Below, piece after piece: positions 44,606 through 53,183 of a stretch of 64,000 nucleotides of DNA (positions within the stretch are counted from its first letter, which is position 1; the number at the start of each line of letters is the position of its first letter). This DNA comes from DATCJA01 sp963734635 (lineage in GTDB: Bacteria > Acidobacteriota > Vicinamibacteria > Vicinamibacterales > UBA2999): assembly GCA_963734635.1 (NCBI GenBank), contig CAVTIA010000014.1, positions 1,054,001 through 1,118,000 on the forward strand, in the 5' to 3' direction. The notes beneath the pieces were generated by a model, which worked only from the letters and a program-made list of their open reading frames with translations, made no database searches and was not told the DNA's origin. Both the position numbers and the translations under genes were made by a program.

Positions 44606-45469
44606 CTAATTCGTCGGCGGGTTCTTCTTCTGCTCGGCGAGCAGCGTGTTGTAGTTCTTCTCCATATTGGCCACCCACGTCTTGTAGCCGGTGGGATCGA
44701 TGTATGGGTTCGTTCCGGAGGTGGCCAGCCTCTTGTATTTCCCGGCCAGGTCGAAGAACCAGCTGTGCGCGGCGAGGAACACATCCGCCTGGAGGGTCTT
44801 GTACTTCTTGATGCTCTGCCCGAAGTGTTCGGCAATCTCAGGGTAGTTCTTGTTGTTGACGAGGCGCGCATCCTCCTGCAGGCCGCCACACGCAATCAGT
44901 ACGTTGTATGGCTTGCCGCCGTCCTGAACGGTAAAGGTCCATGTGGTGCAGCCTCGGGTGTGGCCTGGCGTGAGGTGAGCCGTCAGCCGGGCGTCGCCCA
45001 GTGTCACCTGCTCGCCGTCCTTGAGAACGCGGTCAATCGGATGCGCCTTGCCGCTCGGCGCCTTCATCCCCTTGAGCGCCGCCACGTCCTGCTCCATCGC
45101 CATCACGGTGGCGCCGCCCGTCATCTCCTTGACGATGGCGTCGGCCTGCATGTGATCGCCGTGCGCGTGGCTGCCGAGGATGATTTTGATGTCGGTCATC
45201 TTGAAGCCGAGCTTCTCGACCGCCTCCTTGAGCAGCGGCACCGTCTCCTCGAAGTTCGTGTTGATCAGGATGCTGCCCTGCGGCGTGGTGATCAGGTACG
45301 AGTTGAGCGTTCCTGTTCCCACGTAGTAGAGGTTGCCCATGATCTTGTGAGCCGGAAATGCCACCCGGTCCTGGGTCCGGTCCTCGGTCGTTTGCGCCGG
45401 GGCCAGGAACGGGATCGCGCAGAGAGCGGCGATGAGCATCAAGGATCGCACTCGATTGAAAGCACTCAT
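44606..45469 (-). CDS. Subclass B3-type metallo-beta-lactamase
   Basis: This 287-residue MBL-fold hydrolase has a Sec signal peptide (LMLIAALCAIPFLAPAQ). Zinc ligands: GSHAHGDHMQ (HxHxDH), TPGHTRGCTTWTFTV (His plus the G-C-T-T-W block characteristic of subclass B3) and FLAAHSWFFDL (third-site His). LINTNFEETVPLLKEAVEKLGF is the usual early strand/helix. It would hydrolyse beta-lactams in the periplasm, though activity must be shown because other MBL enzymes share the fold. CAGGAGCC precedes ATG 45469. No mobile element is next to it, which suits an intrinsic chromosomal gene. Confidence 0.88.
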   Translation of the reverse strand: MSAFNRVRSLMLIAALCAIPFLAPAQTTEDRTQDRVAFPAHKIMGNLYYVGTGTLNSYLITTPQGSILINTNFEETVPLLKEAVEKLGFKMTDIKIILGSHAHGDHMQADAIVKEMTGGATVMAMEQDVAALKGMKAPSGKAHPIDRVLKDGEQVTLGDARLTAHLTPGHTRGCTTWTFTVQDGGKPYNVLIACGGLQEDARLVNNKNYPEIAEHFGQSIKKYKTLQADVFLAAHSWFFDLAGKYKRLATSGTNPYIDPTGYKTWVANMEKNYNTLLAEQKKNPPTN

Positions 45470-45488
45470 TTCAGGGCTCCTGATCCGG

Positions 45489-45537
45489 AAAGGCAAAGGT
45501 CAAAAGTCAAAGGTCAAAGGTGGAACGTCAAAGGTTA
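45489..45537. repeat. Heptamer array (AAGGTCA type)
   Basis: Seven consecutive 7-base units: AAAGGCA, AAGGTCA, AAAGTCA, AAGGTCA, AAGGTGG, AACGTCA, AAGGTTA. It sits immediately upstream of the metallo-beta-lactamase gene start. Confidence 0.85.
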
Positions 45538-45772
45538 CTTCACGATTCCGAGATCCACAACCAGGCCGATCCCCATATCAGTGTCGCGACCGTTACCGGC
45601 GTGAAGATCCCACATCGCGATTGGCTGAAGCAGGCCCTTCGTCAGTCCCGCGCGGATCGCGCCTGCCTGATGAGCCACTCGAGCGAGATTCTCGAGAGAC
45701 CCCGTCGACGCGCGATCGCGATCACCTGCCGTTGTTGCCGAAGAAGGAAACCAAGTTCGGAGGACATGCGGC

Positions 45773-46222
45773 ATGGTCCTCGCGGGTATCCCGGCGATTG
45801 CGGAGCGCCTCGAGAAGCCTATGGCGCTGGTCGGCAAGGTGCTGCTGCCGCTGGCCACTCTGGTGCTGCTGGCGATTACGCTGCCCACTGTATGGGTGCT
45901 CATCGGGGATGGCACCCTCGTGGCGATCGCAATCTTCATTATTGCGGGACTTGGAATTGGTCACGTCCTGGGCGGGCCAGATCCCGATCACGCCGTTATA
46001 CTGGCGCTGTCGACTGCAAGCCGGCATCCGGGGATCGCTCTCGCGATCGCCTCAGCGAACTTTCCAGACGAGCGCTTCGGTGGCGCGATCGTTCTCTATC
46101 TGATCATCAACGCCGTCGCTGCCGTTCTGTATGACGTGTGGGCACAGCGGCATCCGGTCGGCAGGCTTCAAAGAGCCAGATCGACTCACGACGTGATGGG
46201 GCTGTCTTCGACCCACAGGTAG
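45773..46222 (+). pseudogene. C-terminal fragment of a BASS-family (bile acid:Na+ symporter-like) transporter
   Basis: This ~150-residue fragment has helices VGKVLLPLATLVLLAITLPT and LVAIAIFIIAGLGIGHVLGG, then the BASS signature region GGPDPDHAVILALSTASRHP and GIALAIASANFPDERFGGAI, ending YDVWAQRH. The N-terminal half of the usual ~300 residues is missing, and sequence left of ~45770 shows no transporter helices in any plus frame. Its 3' end overlaps the GNAT gene's end. Probably a remnant after deletion or rearrangement. Confidence 0.7.
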
Positions 46223-47023
46223 TTGGGCCGCTTGTACGCGACCTCGAACCCGAGCCGGCGAAGATTTCGGAACGACGGCGCATCCCGCGTGACGGTGTCT
46301 TCGGCCGTTTCGACGCTGACCCACTTGCAGCCCGCGTCAGCCGCGTCTTGGAGCCGCCTGACGATGAGCGCGTGTTGCGCGCCGCGCTTTCGGTGCGCGA
46401 CATCGGTCGCGGCGAAGACCAAACCATGCCGCGCTGCCGGCGACGTACATCGCAGCAGACGCGATCGGCGTGTCGCCCTCGAACGCCAGGTAATGATGCC
46501 AGTGCGGCCGGCCGATCGTCTGCGACGTGATCGGCGCCAGCGCAGGTGGATAGTCGAAGGCCGTTGCGACGAGACTGCCGAAAACGTCCGCGTGGCCGGA
46601 GCCAATCCGCCTCACGTCGAGCGAAGTCGCGGAGGAGTCTGACGCCCGCGGCAGGTCGTCCAGACTGCGCTGCAGGCGCATCCAGTTGTTGTACTGCCGC
46701 AGGCCGAGCCGCTCGAGCCGGACGCCCAGGCCGTCGGAGGCGCCGGTTGGCGCGACCTGAACGAAGCATCGCGGCGATCCCGTTTGTTCGATCGCGCTCA
46801 TGGCGTCGGCGAGTGCCGTGTCCGATGGCGAGCTTCGAAGCCCGAGCCCGACGAGACGATTGAGGGCGAGCACGTCGAAGCGGGTTGCGGCAATCAGTAC
46901 GGCGTCGCCGACGTCCCTGACCGATAACCCGCAGTCCGCGACGACGGCCGGACCTGCGGCGCGATACAGGTCTGCGAGGGCTTCAATTTCCGCCACTTCA
47001 AGAGCGACGATCGACTCCGACAT
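46186..47023 (-). CDS. GNAT-family acetyltransferase (one frame change)
   Basis: The ~280-residue protein begins SESIVALEVAEIEALADLYR. The N-terminal part includes RCFVQVAPTGASDGLGVRLE, and the C-terminal GNAT core has HHYLAFEGDTPIASAAMYV and, after a frame change near 46430, VAHRKRGAQHALIVRRLQDA (acetyl-CoA pyrophosphate-binding motif A), WVSVETAEDT and NLRRLGFEVAYKRPNYLW. The motif order is as in GNAT enzymes that acetylate small molecules or peptides; the substrate is unknown. It ends at TGA 46186 after the aromatic stretch. Confidence 0.78.
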
Positions 47024-47094
47024 CGGCCAACTATCGTAGTCGAGCGCGGCCTCAGATCAGCGCGCGGTCAGCCTGGATCGCAGGCCGAGTCGAT

Positions 47095-47126
47095 ACTTTC
47101 CACTTTGCACTTTGAACTTTGCACTT
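47095..47126. repeat. Heptamer array (ACTTTGC type)
   Basis: ACTTTCC, ACTTTGC, ACTTTGA, ACTTTGC plus a partial ACTTGAG: about 4.5 units of 7 bases, in roughly the reverse sense to the array at 45489. Located between the GNAT gene and mscS. Confidence 0.8.
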
Positions 47127-47322
47127 GAGCGAAGGTGTGTCCCGCGGCGTGATCGCGGCATGCCACGCTCAGCCGCGATGCTGCTGCCTCGTCCATGGGC
47201 ACTATCATCACGCGGTCTGGGTACGCCGCTTGAAGCGGCAGTCGATCACCTGGAAAGCCATGTGGTGAGAGTGCGTTGGCCTCCTGTCGCTGATTCTGAC
47301 GACTGCTCTCACGGTCGGCACC

Positions 47323-48897
47323 GTGAGTGCGCAGGTGTCGGATGAAGCTGCGGAAGGCGCGATCGCGACGGCCCCGGTCGAGGTCGATGGCGTGGAGCTG
47401 TTCCGCGTCCGCGGGGTGTCTTCATATCCTGCCCCGGAACGGGCGCGTCGGATTAAGGAACGCATCGAAGCCGCCGCCGCCGACCCGACGATTTCCCTCG
47501 ACTCGCTTCGCATCGTCGAGCTCGAAGGCTTTGTACAAATCGTCGCCGGCAATCGGCCGCTCGTGGCGTTTGTCGACGCGGACGCGGCCATGGAACAGGT
47601 TCGCCCGGCCGACCTTGCGAGCGTGTATCTGGAGCACATTCGAGAGGCGATCGTCGCGTACCGCGAGGCGCGATCACCGGCCGCACTGAAGCGCGGTGTT
47701 GTCAACGCACTGGTAGCGACGTTGGTCTTCATCGTCGCGATCGTCGCATTTCTGTGGGTCTGGCGCCGTGCAAGCCAGGTGATGACGCCTCGGCTGCAGC
47801 CGCATATCCGCGCGATTCAGTTTCAGTCGTTCACGGTGATGCGCGCGGAGTCGATCGCCGGTGTGTTGCGAAGCGCCTTTCGCGCTCTTCGTGCCGTGGC
47901 ACTCCTCACAGCAATCCTGATCTATGCAGGCGTCGTGTTCGCACAGTTCCCGTGGACAAGGCGGCTGTCGCGGGACCTCGGCGCGGTCCTTTTCGAACCC
48001 GTGAAGGTGATTAGCCGCGGGGCTATCGACGCCATTCCCAGCCTGATATTTCTCACGGTGCTGTTTTTCGTCGTCCGCCTGGGGCTTCGGGTGACCCGTC
48101 TCTTTTTCGACGCCGTGAGCAGCGAGTCGGTCACGCTCAAAGGCTTCGAGCGCGAGTGGTCGCAGCCAACGTACAAGATCGTTCGAGCGGCAATCATCGC
48201 GCTCGCCCTCATTGTGGCCTACCCCTACATTCCCGGGTCGCAATCCGACGCCTTCAAAGGGGTGTCCCTGTTCCTTGGCGTCGTGCTGTCGCTTGGATCC
48301 TCGTCGGCGATCTCCAACATCATCGCCGGCTACATGATGACCTACCGCCGCGCGTTCAGAATCGGTGATCGGATCAAGATCGGCAACGTCATCGGCGATG
48401 TCATCGAGTTTCGGCTTCAAGTGACGCATCTCCGTTCGTTCAAGAATGAGGAGATCATCGTCCCGAACTCTCAGATCCTGACGAGCGAGGTCCTGAATTT
48501 CAGTTCCATCGCGCGCACCGACGGGCTGATTCTGCACACAGAGGTCGGGATTGGCTACGAGACACCGTGGCGGCAGGTGGAGGCGATGCTGCTCGTGGCC
48601 GCCGATCGGACGCCAGGACTACTCAGTGATCCGCGTCCGTTCGTCTGGCTGAAAAAGCTGGGCGACTTCGCCGTCACCTACGAATTGAACGTCTACTGCC
48701 GCCACGTTCGGGCGATGGGCCGGCTCTATACCGACCTCCATCGCAACATCCTGGACGTGTTCAACGAGTACGGCGTTCAAATCATGACCCCGGCCTACGA
48801 GAACGACCCGCACACGCCTAAGGTTGTCGCGCGTCAGAACTGGTATGCGTCACCAGCCCGCCAAGCCGAACGCCGCTCCGAATCCCGCAGGGCTTAG
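47323..48897 (+). CDS. MscS-family mechanosensitive channel
   Basis: The 524-residue protein has a periplasmic N-terminal domain with a BON-like feel (ARRIKERIEAAAADPTISLD), about four membrane helices (VNALVATLVFIVAIVAFLWV; ALLTAILIYAGVVFAQFPW; IPSLIFLTVLFFVVRLGLR; IIALALIVAYPYIPG), and the MscS pore/beta region: GVVLSLGSSSAISNIIAGYM, FRIGDRIKIGNVIGDVIEF and EEIIVPNSQILTSEVLNFS. A signal peptide (LLSLILTTALTVGTVSAQ) is in the same frame just upstream, but an in-frame stop near 47264 cuts it from a start, implying an indel near 47270. It releases solutes during hypo-osmotic shock, complementing the K+ uptake genes. Confidence 0.92.
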   Translation: MSAQVSDEAAEGAIATAPVEVDGVELFRVRGVSSYPAPERARRIKERIEAAAADPTISLDSLRIVELEGFVQIVAGNRPLVAFVDADAAMEQVRPADLASVYLEHIREAIVAYREARSPAALKRGVVNALVATLVFIVAIVAFLWVWRRASQVMTPRLQPHIRAIQFQSFTVMRAESIAGVLRSAFRALRAVALLTAILIYAGVVFAQFPWTRRLSRDLGAVLFEPVKVISRGAIDAIPSLIFLTVLFFVVRLGLRVTRLFFDAVSSESVTLKGFEREWSQPTYKIVRAAIIALALIVAYPYIPGSQSDAFKGVSLFLGVVLSLGSSSAISNIIAGYMMTYRRAFRIGDRIKIGNVIGDVIEFRLQVTHLRSFKNEEIIVPNSQILTSEVLNFSSIARTDGLILHTEVGIGYETPWRQVEAMLLVAADRTPGLLSDPRPFVWLKKLGDFAVTYELNVYCRHVRAMGRLYTDLHRNILDVFNEYGVQIMTPAYENDPHTPKVVARQNWYASPARQAERRSESRRA

Positions 48898-49033
48898 ATT
48901 CGCTTCGAGCTGCGTAGTCCCACTTTTAACCGGACCGCCGCGGGCACATTTCCTGCCTCGGAGGAGCAACGGTTTGTCTACGCATTGGATCGTTCAAGCA
49001 ATTCTGCGCGTCGCCGTCCATCGACCCGCGACA

Positions 49034-49315
49034 ATGCGCGGCCGGCCACGGGGCGGATGTGTGCAGAGTCTGATCCTGCTGGATTGCCGGACCGTCGCCA
49101 TATGCGCTGCACTGATCGCGACAAGCGATGTTGTTCTTGCGCAGGACGCGCAGGGACGCCCCGGGTCGACGCACATGACCGTCACGTGCGCTTCGCAAGC
49201 CGGCGAATGGCGCGAGTGTCCCGCCGACACGTCGGCGGGCGTCACGCTCGTGAAGTCCACAGGTCACGCAGCCTGCTTGCCCGGGTTCCAACCGCGGCAT
49301 GACACCTGCTACTGA
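49034..49315 (+). CDS. Short secreted DUF3011-like protein (truncated relative of the 53184 protein)
   Basis: This 93-residue protein has a hydrophobic segment (TVAICAALIATSDVVLAQ) and a Cys-rich stretch: CASQAGEWRECPADTSAGVT, LVKSTGHAACLPGF. This closely matches the N-terminal part of the 53184 protein (CQSSAGARQQCPADTSSGVA, LVKSTGAAACLLGK), where DUF3011-like Cys and Trp positions continue. Here the domain stops early at HDTCY. It may be a decayed duplicate or have lost frame near 49285. Confidence 0.5.
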   Translation: MRGRPRGGCVQSLILLDCRTVAICAALIATSDVVLAQDAQGRPGSTHMTVTCASQAGEWRECPADTSAGVTLVKSTGHAACLPGFQPRHDTCY

Positions 49316-49525
49316 CCGCGCGACGACACAGTCCACTTAGCGTTGCTCAAGTGATTTCGCGCGCGGTCGGCTGTACACCCACGACATCGCACGGCAGCGC
49401 CGCGATATGGGGAACTGGATGGGCCATGTGTGCCCATGTCGAGTTTGCAACGAGTCGAACACGGTAGGTCGTGCGGCGGCGCGATGGGTGCGCCGTCTTC
49501 GCGACGCGTGTGAGCGAGCAGGAAC

Positions 49526-50648
49526 ATGGTCATGACCCGACATAGTTGGTTGTTAGCGGCAACCGTGAGCGCCATCGCGTTGGCATCTGTGGTCACGATG
49601 CCGGGCTTGCTGGCTGGTCAGACAACCGCCCCCAACAGCTTCCGAAGGCTACGTCGTGAACGACTCACATCTTCACCTGACGAACTACGTCCAGCAGGGA
49701 ACAGACATCCACGAGTTCCTTCGGATCATGGGTACGAAGGTCGGACGCGTTGCACTCTTCGGAATTCCGCTGCAGCAGACGTGGGCCTACGGCAACACCG
49801 GTCACTACGCACCGACGTACTACCTGCAGACGGACGCGCCGCTTTATTACTACTCGTTCACGGACGCGTTCATCGCGATGGCGTATCGCTCCCTCACAAA
49901 GGAGGAGCAGGCGCGTTTCGATCCGATGATCACCGGGTTCAACCCCGCCGACATGTATGCGGTCGACCACATTCGCCGTGTGCTGCAGACGTTTCCCGGT
50001 GTCTTTTCCGGGATTGGCGAATTCACCATCCACAAAGAGTTCGTGTCGGCCAAGGTCGCCGGAGACACCGCGAGCCTGACGAATCCAGCACTCGACCGGC
50101 TCCTTGACTTTGCAGGCGAGGTGGGCCTCGTCGTCCTCCTGCACAACGACATCGATGTGCCGTTTGCCAAGCCCGGACAGGAGCCGTACCTGATGGTGCA
50201 GCTCGGCGAGCTTTTCCGCCGGCATCCGAAGACCACGATCATCTGGGCACATTGCGGCCTCGGGCGCGTCGTCCGTCCGGTGAAGGACCAGCTCGCACGG
50301 CTGGACCCCTTGCTCTCGAGCGCGGACCTCAGCCACGTCTATATCGACATCTCGTGGGACGAGACGGCGAAGTATCCGTTGGCGATGCCCGAGTTCACTC
50401 AACACCTCGCCGATGTCATCAACCGCCATCCTGATCGATTCCTGTTCGGCACCGACGAGGTCGCGCCGACTGACCAGGCCAGCTACCTCAAGGTGTACGA
50501 CCTGTACGCACCGCTCTTCGCGAAGTTGACGCCGTCGGCGAGCGAACAGGTGCGCAAGGGCAACTACCAGCGCCTCTTCGACGAGGCCCGGAAACGGGTG
50601 CGGGCGTGGGAAACCGCGAATGTGCAGGGAGGAGCAAGGAGACCATGA
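49526..50648 (+). CDS. Secreted amidohydrolase (Amidohydro_2 type), frame change after signal peptide
   Basis: A signal peptide (LLAATVSAIALASVVTMPGLLAGQ) starts at ATG 49526 and is separated by a frame change near 49640 from the catalytic domain, which opens EGYVVNDSHLHLTNYVQQG (HxH metal site). Further blocks: FSGIGEFTIHKEFVS, VGLVVLLHNDIDVPFA, TTIIWAHCGLGRVV, SHVYIDISWDE and RFLFGTDEVAPTDQ (catalytic Asp). This is a TIM-barrel amidohydrolase of the PF04909 type, either hydrolase or decarboxylase; the substrate is unknown. Its TGA overlaps the porin ATG, so the two are translationally coupled. Confidence 0.83.
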
Positions 50649-52032
50649 CCAACACACATGGCAGGGGCGTCCGATGGGACGCTGCCGGGCTGTGGGCCGC
50701 GTCGCTCGTACTGAGTTGCGCACTCTCCGCATCGGCGCAAACGGGGGATGAACCGCAGACGGGAGGTGGACCTGAGACGGGGGGAGAACCGAAACGGGGG
50801 GTGAACCGCAAACGGGGGGTGGACCCGAGACGGGGGGTGAACCGCAAACGGGAGGTCAACCACAGCCTCCAGAGCCGCCGCCCCAGACAACCCAGCCCCC
50901 ACCAGACGATCCCAAGACGCGACTGGAGATCTACGGGTTCGCCATGCTCGACATGGGGTACGACTTCCAGAGGACCGACCCCTTATGGTTCGACGTCGTC
51001 AGACCGACCAAACTCCCGTCGTTCGAGGACGAGTTTGGAAGGAACGGGGAATGGTTCCAGGGTGTCCGGCAGAGCCGCTTCGGGGTCAGGAGCTTTACGC
51101 CGACGGACTACGGTGAGCTCAGGACAATCTTCGAGTACGAACTGTTCGGCACCGGCGTCGACGCGGGGCAGACCACCTTTCGGCTTCGCCACGCATGGGG
51201 CGAGCTGGGTCAGATCGGCGCCGGACAGACGTGGAGCCCGTTCATGGATCCCGATGTCTTCCCGAACTCGATCGAGTACTGGGGGCCGAACGGCATGGTG
51301 TTCTTTCGCAACGTGCAGTTCCGGTGGACGCCATGGTCCGACGGCGATTCCAACTTCATGATCGCAGCCGAGCGGCCCGGTGCGAGCGGCGATCAAGGCG
51401 ACTTCGCCGACCGTATCGAGCTGCAGAACATCGAGGGCCGTTTTCCGGCTCCGGACATTTCGAGCCACTTCAAGTATGACGACGACTGGGGCCACGTTCA
51501 GCTTGCGGGCATCGCGCGCTATATCAACTGGGATGACCTTCTCGAGGACCAGTTCGATCTGGCCGACCACGATTGGGGTTGGGGTGTCAATCTCAGCTCG
51601 AACATCAATCTCGGTGAGCACGTGGCGAAGCTGCAGGTGGCCTACGGCGAGGGCATCGAAAACTACATGAACGACGCGCCGGTGGACGTCGGGATTCGCA
51701 CCAACTTCGGAAATGTCCGAACGCCGATCCTCGGCGAAGCGCTCCCGGTTCTCGGCATCGTCGCATTCATGGACTTCAACTGGAGCGACCACTGGACGAG
51801 CTCCGGCGGCTACTCGATGCTGCGGATCACCAATAGCGACGGGCAGGCTGACGTGGCGTTTCACGAAGGTCAGTATGCGCTGGCGAACCTCCTGTACTAC
51901 CCGGTGACGAATGTGATGCTCGGGGTGGAGGGTCAGTGGGGGCAGCGCGAAAACATCAACGAGTTCACCTTCGACCAATATCGGATCCAGTTCTCGGTGC
52001 GGTGGAACTTCAGTCTTTCAATTGGAGGCTAG
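50645..52032 (+). CDS. DcaP-family trimeric outer-membrane porin (one frame change in a tandem repeat)
   Basis: A signal peptide (LWAASLVLSCALSASAQ) is followed by an 18-base-repeat linker (GGEPQTGGGPET...) and a Pro-rich coil, then the barrel: RLEIYGFAMLDMGYDFQ, GVRQSRFGVRSFTPTDYGEL, GQTTFRLRHAWGELGQIGAG, QTWSPFMDPDVFPNSIEYWG and VFFRNVQFRW. These match DcaP-like porins, which import dicarboxylates or other organic anions. It ends in an aromatic-rich strand (IQFSVRWNFSLSIGG). One C is missing near 50791 relative to other repeat copies, shifting frame. GGAGCAAGGAGACC precedes ATG 50645. Confidence 0.88.
50741..50857 (+). repeat. 18-bp tandem repeat in the DcaP linker
   Basis: About six units of the type GAACCGCAAACGGGGGGT / GGACCCGAGACGGGGGGT alternate. 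The in-frame version reads GEPQTG / GGPETG. The G-runs and a missing base near 50791 make it prone to slippage. Confidence 0.85.
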
Positions 52033-52034
52033 TG

Positions 52035-53129
52035 ATGCGGGTTATGAACCGACGAACGGCGATTGGATATGTGAGCGGGTTCATTGCGGCTGCCGTAGTC
52101 GGCGTCGGCCTGGCGGCGCAGCGGCCTTCCGGCGAGATTCCGGCCGGGACCCAGGCGGCGGTCGACGCTGCCTACGCCAAGTACAGAAACCTGAAGGAGG
52201 GCAAGAACGCCGACTACATTCCGGCCCTCGCCAAAGTAGACCCGAACCTGTACGGCATTGCCCTCGTCACCGCGGACGGCAAGGTGTACACCGCTGGCGA
52301 CACCAAGACCGAGGTGTCGATCCAGTCGATCTCAAAAGTGTTCACGATGGCGGAGGTCATCCAGGAGCAAGGCCTCGAGTCGGTCGAGAAGCGAATCGGC
52401 GTCGACGCAACCGGCGCGCGATTCAACTCGATTATCGCCGTCGAAGGCGTGCGCACCGTCGTCGGAACCGGCGCGCCCGAGATGAATCCGCTGGTAAACC
52501 CCGGCGCAATCTCCACGACCAGCATGGTGAAGGGAGCGACAGCTGACGAGGTGTGGAAAAAGATCATCGGCTTCCACGACGCCGCCGCCGGACGGCAGCT
52601 CACCGTGTTGCAGGACGTCTACAAGTCCGAATCGGATACCAACCAGCGTAACCAGGCCATTGGCGCGCTCATGTACGCATACGGCTACATCAAGGACAAC
52701 TGGCAGCAGGCCGTCGATCTCTACACGCGTCAATGCTCGATCGGCGTGAACGCGAGGGACCTCGCTGTCATGGCGGCGACACTGGCGTTCGGCGGCAGGA
52801 ACCCGGTCACCGGCAAGCAGGTCATGGATGCCTCCAAAGTTCCTGGCGTCCTCGCCGTGATGGCGACGGCGGGCCTGTACGACGACTCGGGCAAGTGGCT
52901 CTATCACACGGGACTGCCCGGCAAGAGCGGCGTCGGTGGCGGCATCATTGCGGTCTCGCCCGGTAAGTTCGGAATCGCCGTCGTCTCGCCTCCCCTCGAT
53001 GACGCCGGCAACAGTGTCCGTGCCCAAAGGGCGATCCGCGACATCTCTGCGGCGCTCAACGGGAACCCGTACGCGAGCACAAGCACCCAGACCGGTTGGG
53101 ACCACCGGGCGCTGAGATCATCAACATAG
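52035..53129 (+). CDS. glsA: Exported glutaminase (serine-dependent, GlsA family)
   Basis: The 364-residue enzyme converts Gln to Glu + NH3. An N-terminal export signal (RRTAIGYVSGFIAAAVVGVG) precedes the family domain, unlike cytosolic glutaminases. The beta-lactamase-like S-x-x-K is in VSIQSISKVFTMAEV. Other signatures: MNPLVNPGAISTTSMV, CSIGVNARDLAVMAATLAFG, NPVTGKQVM and GKSGVGGGIIAVSPGKFGIA. GGAGG lies before ATG 52035. It follows the DcaP porin by two bases and is part of the amide-degrading secreted cluster with asparaginase and aspartase. Confidence 0.95.
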   Translation: MRVMNRRTAIGYVSGFIAAAVVGVGLAAQRPSGEIPAGTQAAVDAAYAKYRNLKEGKNADYIPALAKVDPNLYGIALVTADGKVYTAGDTKTEVSIQSISKVFTMAEVIQEQGLESVEKRIGVDATGARFNSIIAVEGVRTVVGTGAPEMNPLVNPGAISTTSMVKGATADEVWKKIIGFHDAAAGRQLTVLQDVYKSESDTNQRNQAIGALMYAYGYIKDNWQQAVDLYTRQCSIGVNARDLAVMAATLAFGGRNPVTGKQVMDASKVPGVLAVMATAGLYDDSGKWLYHTGLPGKSGVGGGIIAVSPGKFGIAVVSPPLDDAGNSVRAQRAIRDISAALNGNPYASTSTQTGWDHRALRSST

Positions 53130-53183
53130 CGGCCGGCATACACGCCGGCCGTTCAGCACAATATCGCGCCGTTCCGCGGGGCT

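Noticed and set aside
44606..45469. Acquired (mobile) beta-lactamase cassette
   Set aside because: No integron attC site, insertion sequence or transposase is visible beside it; the context suits a resident gene.
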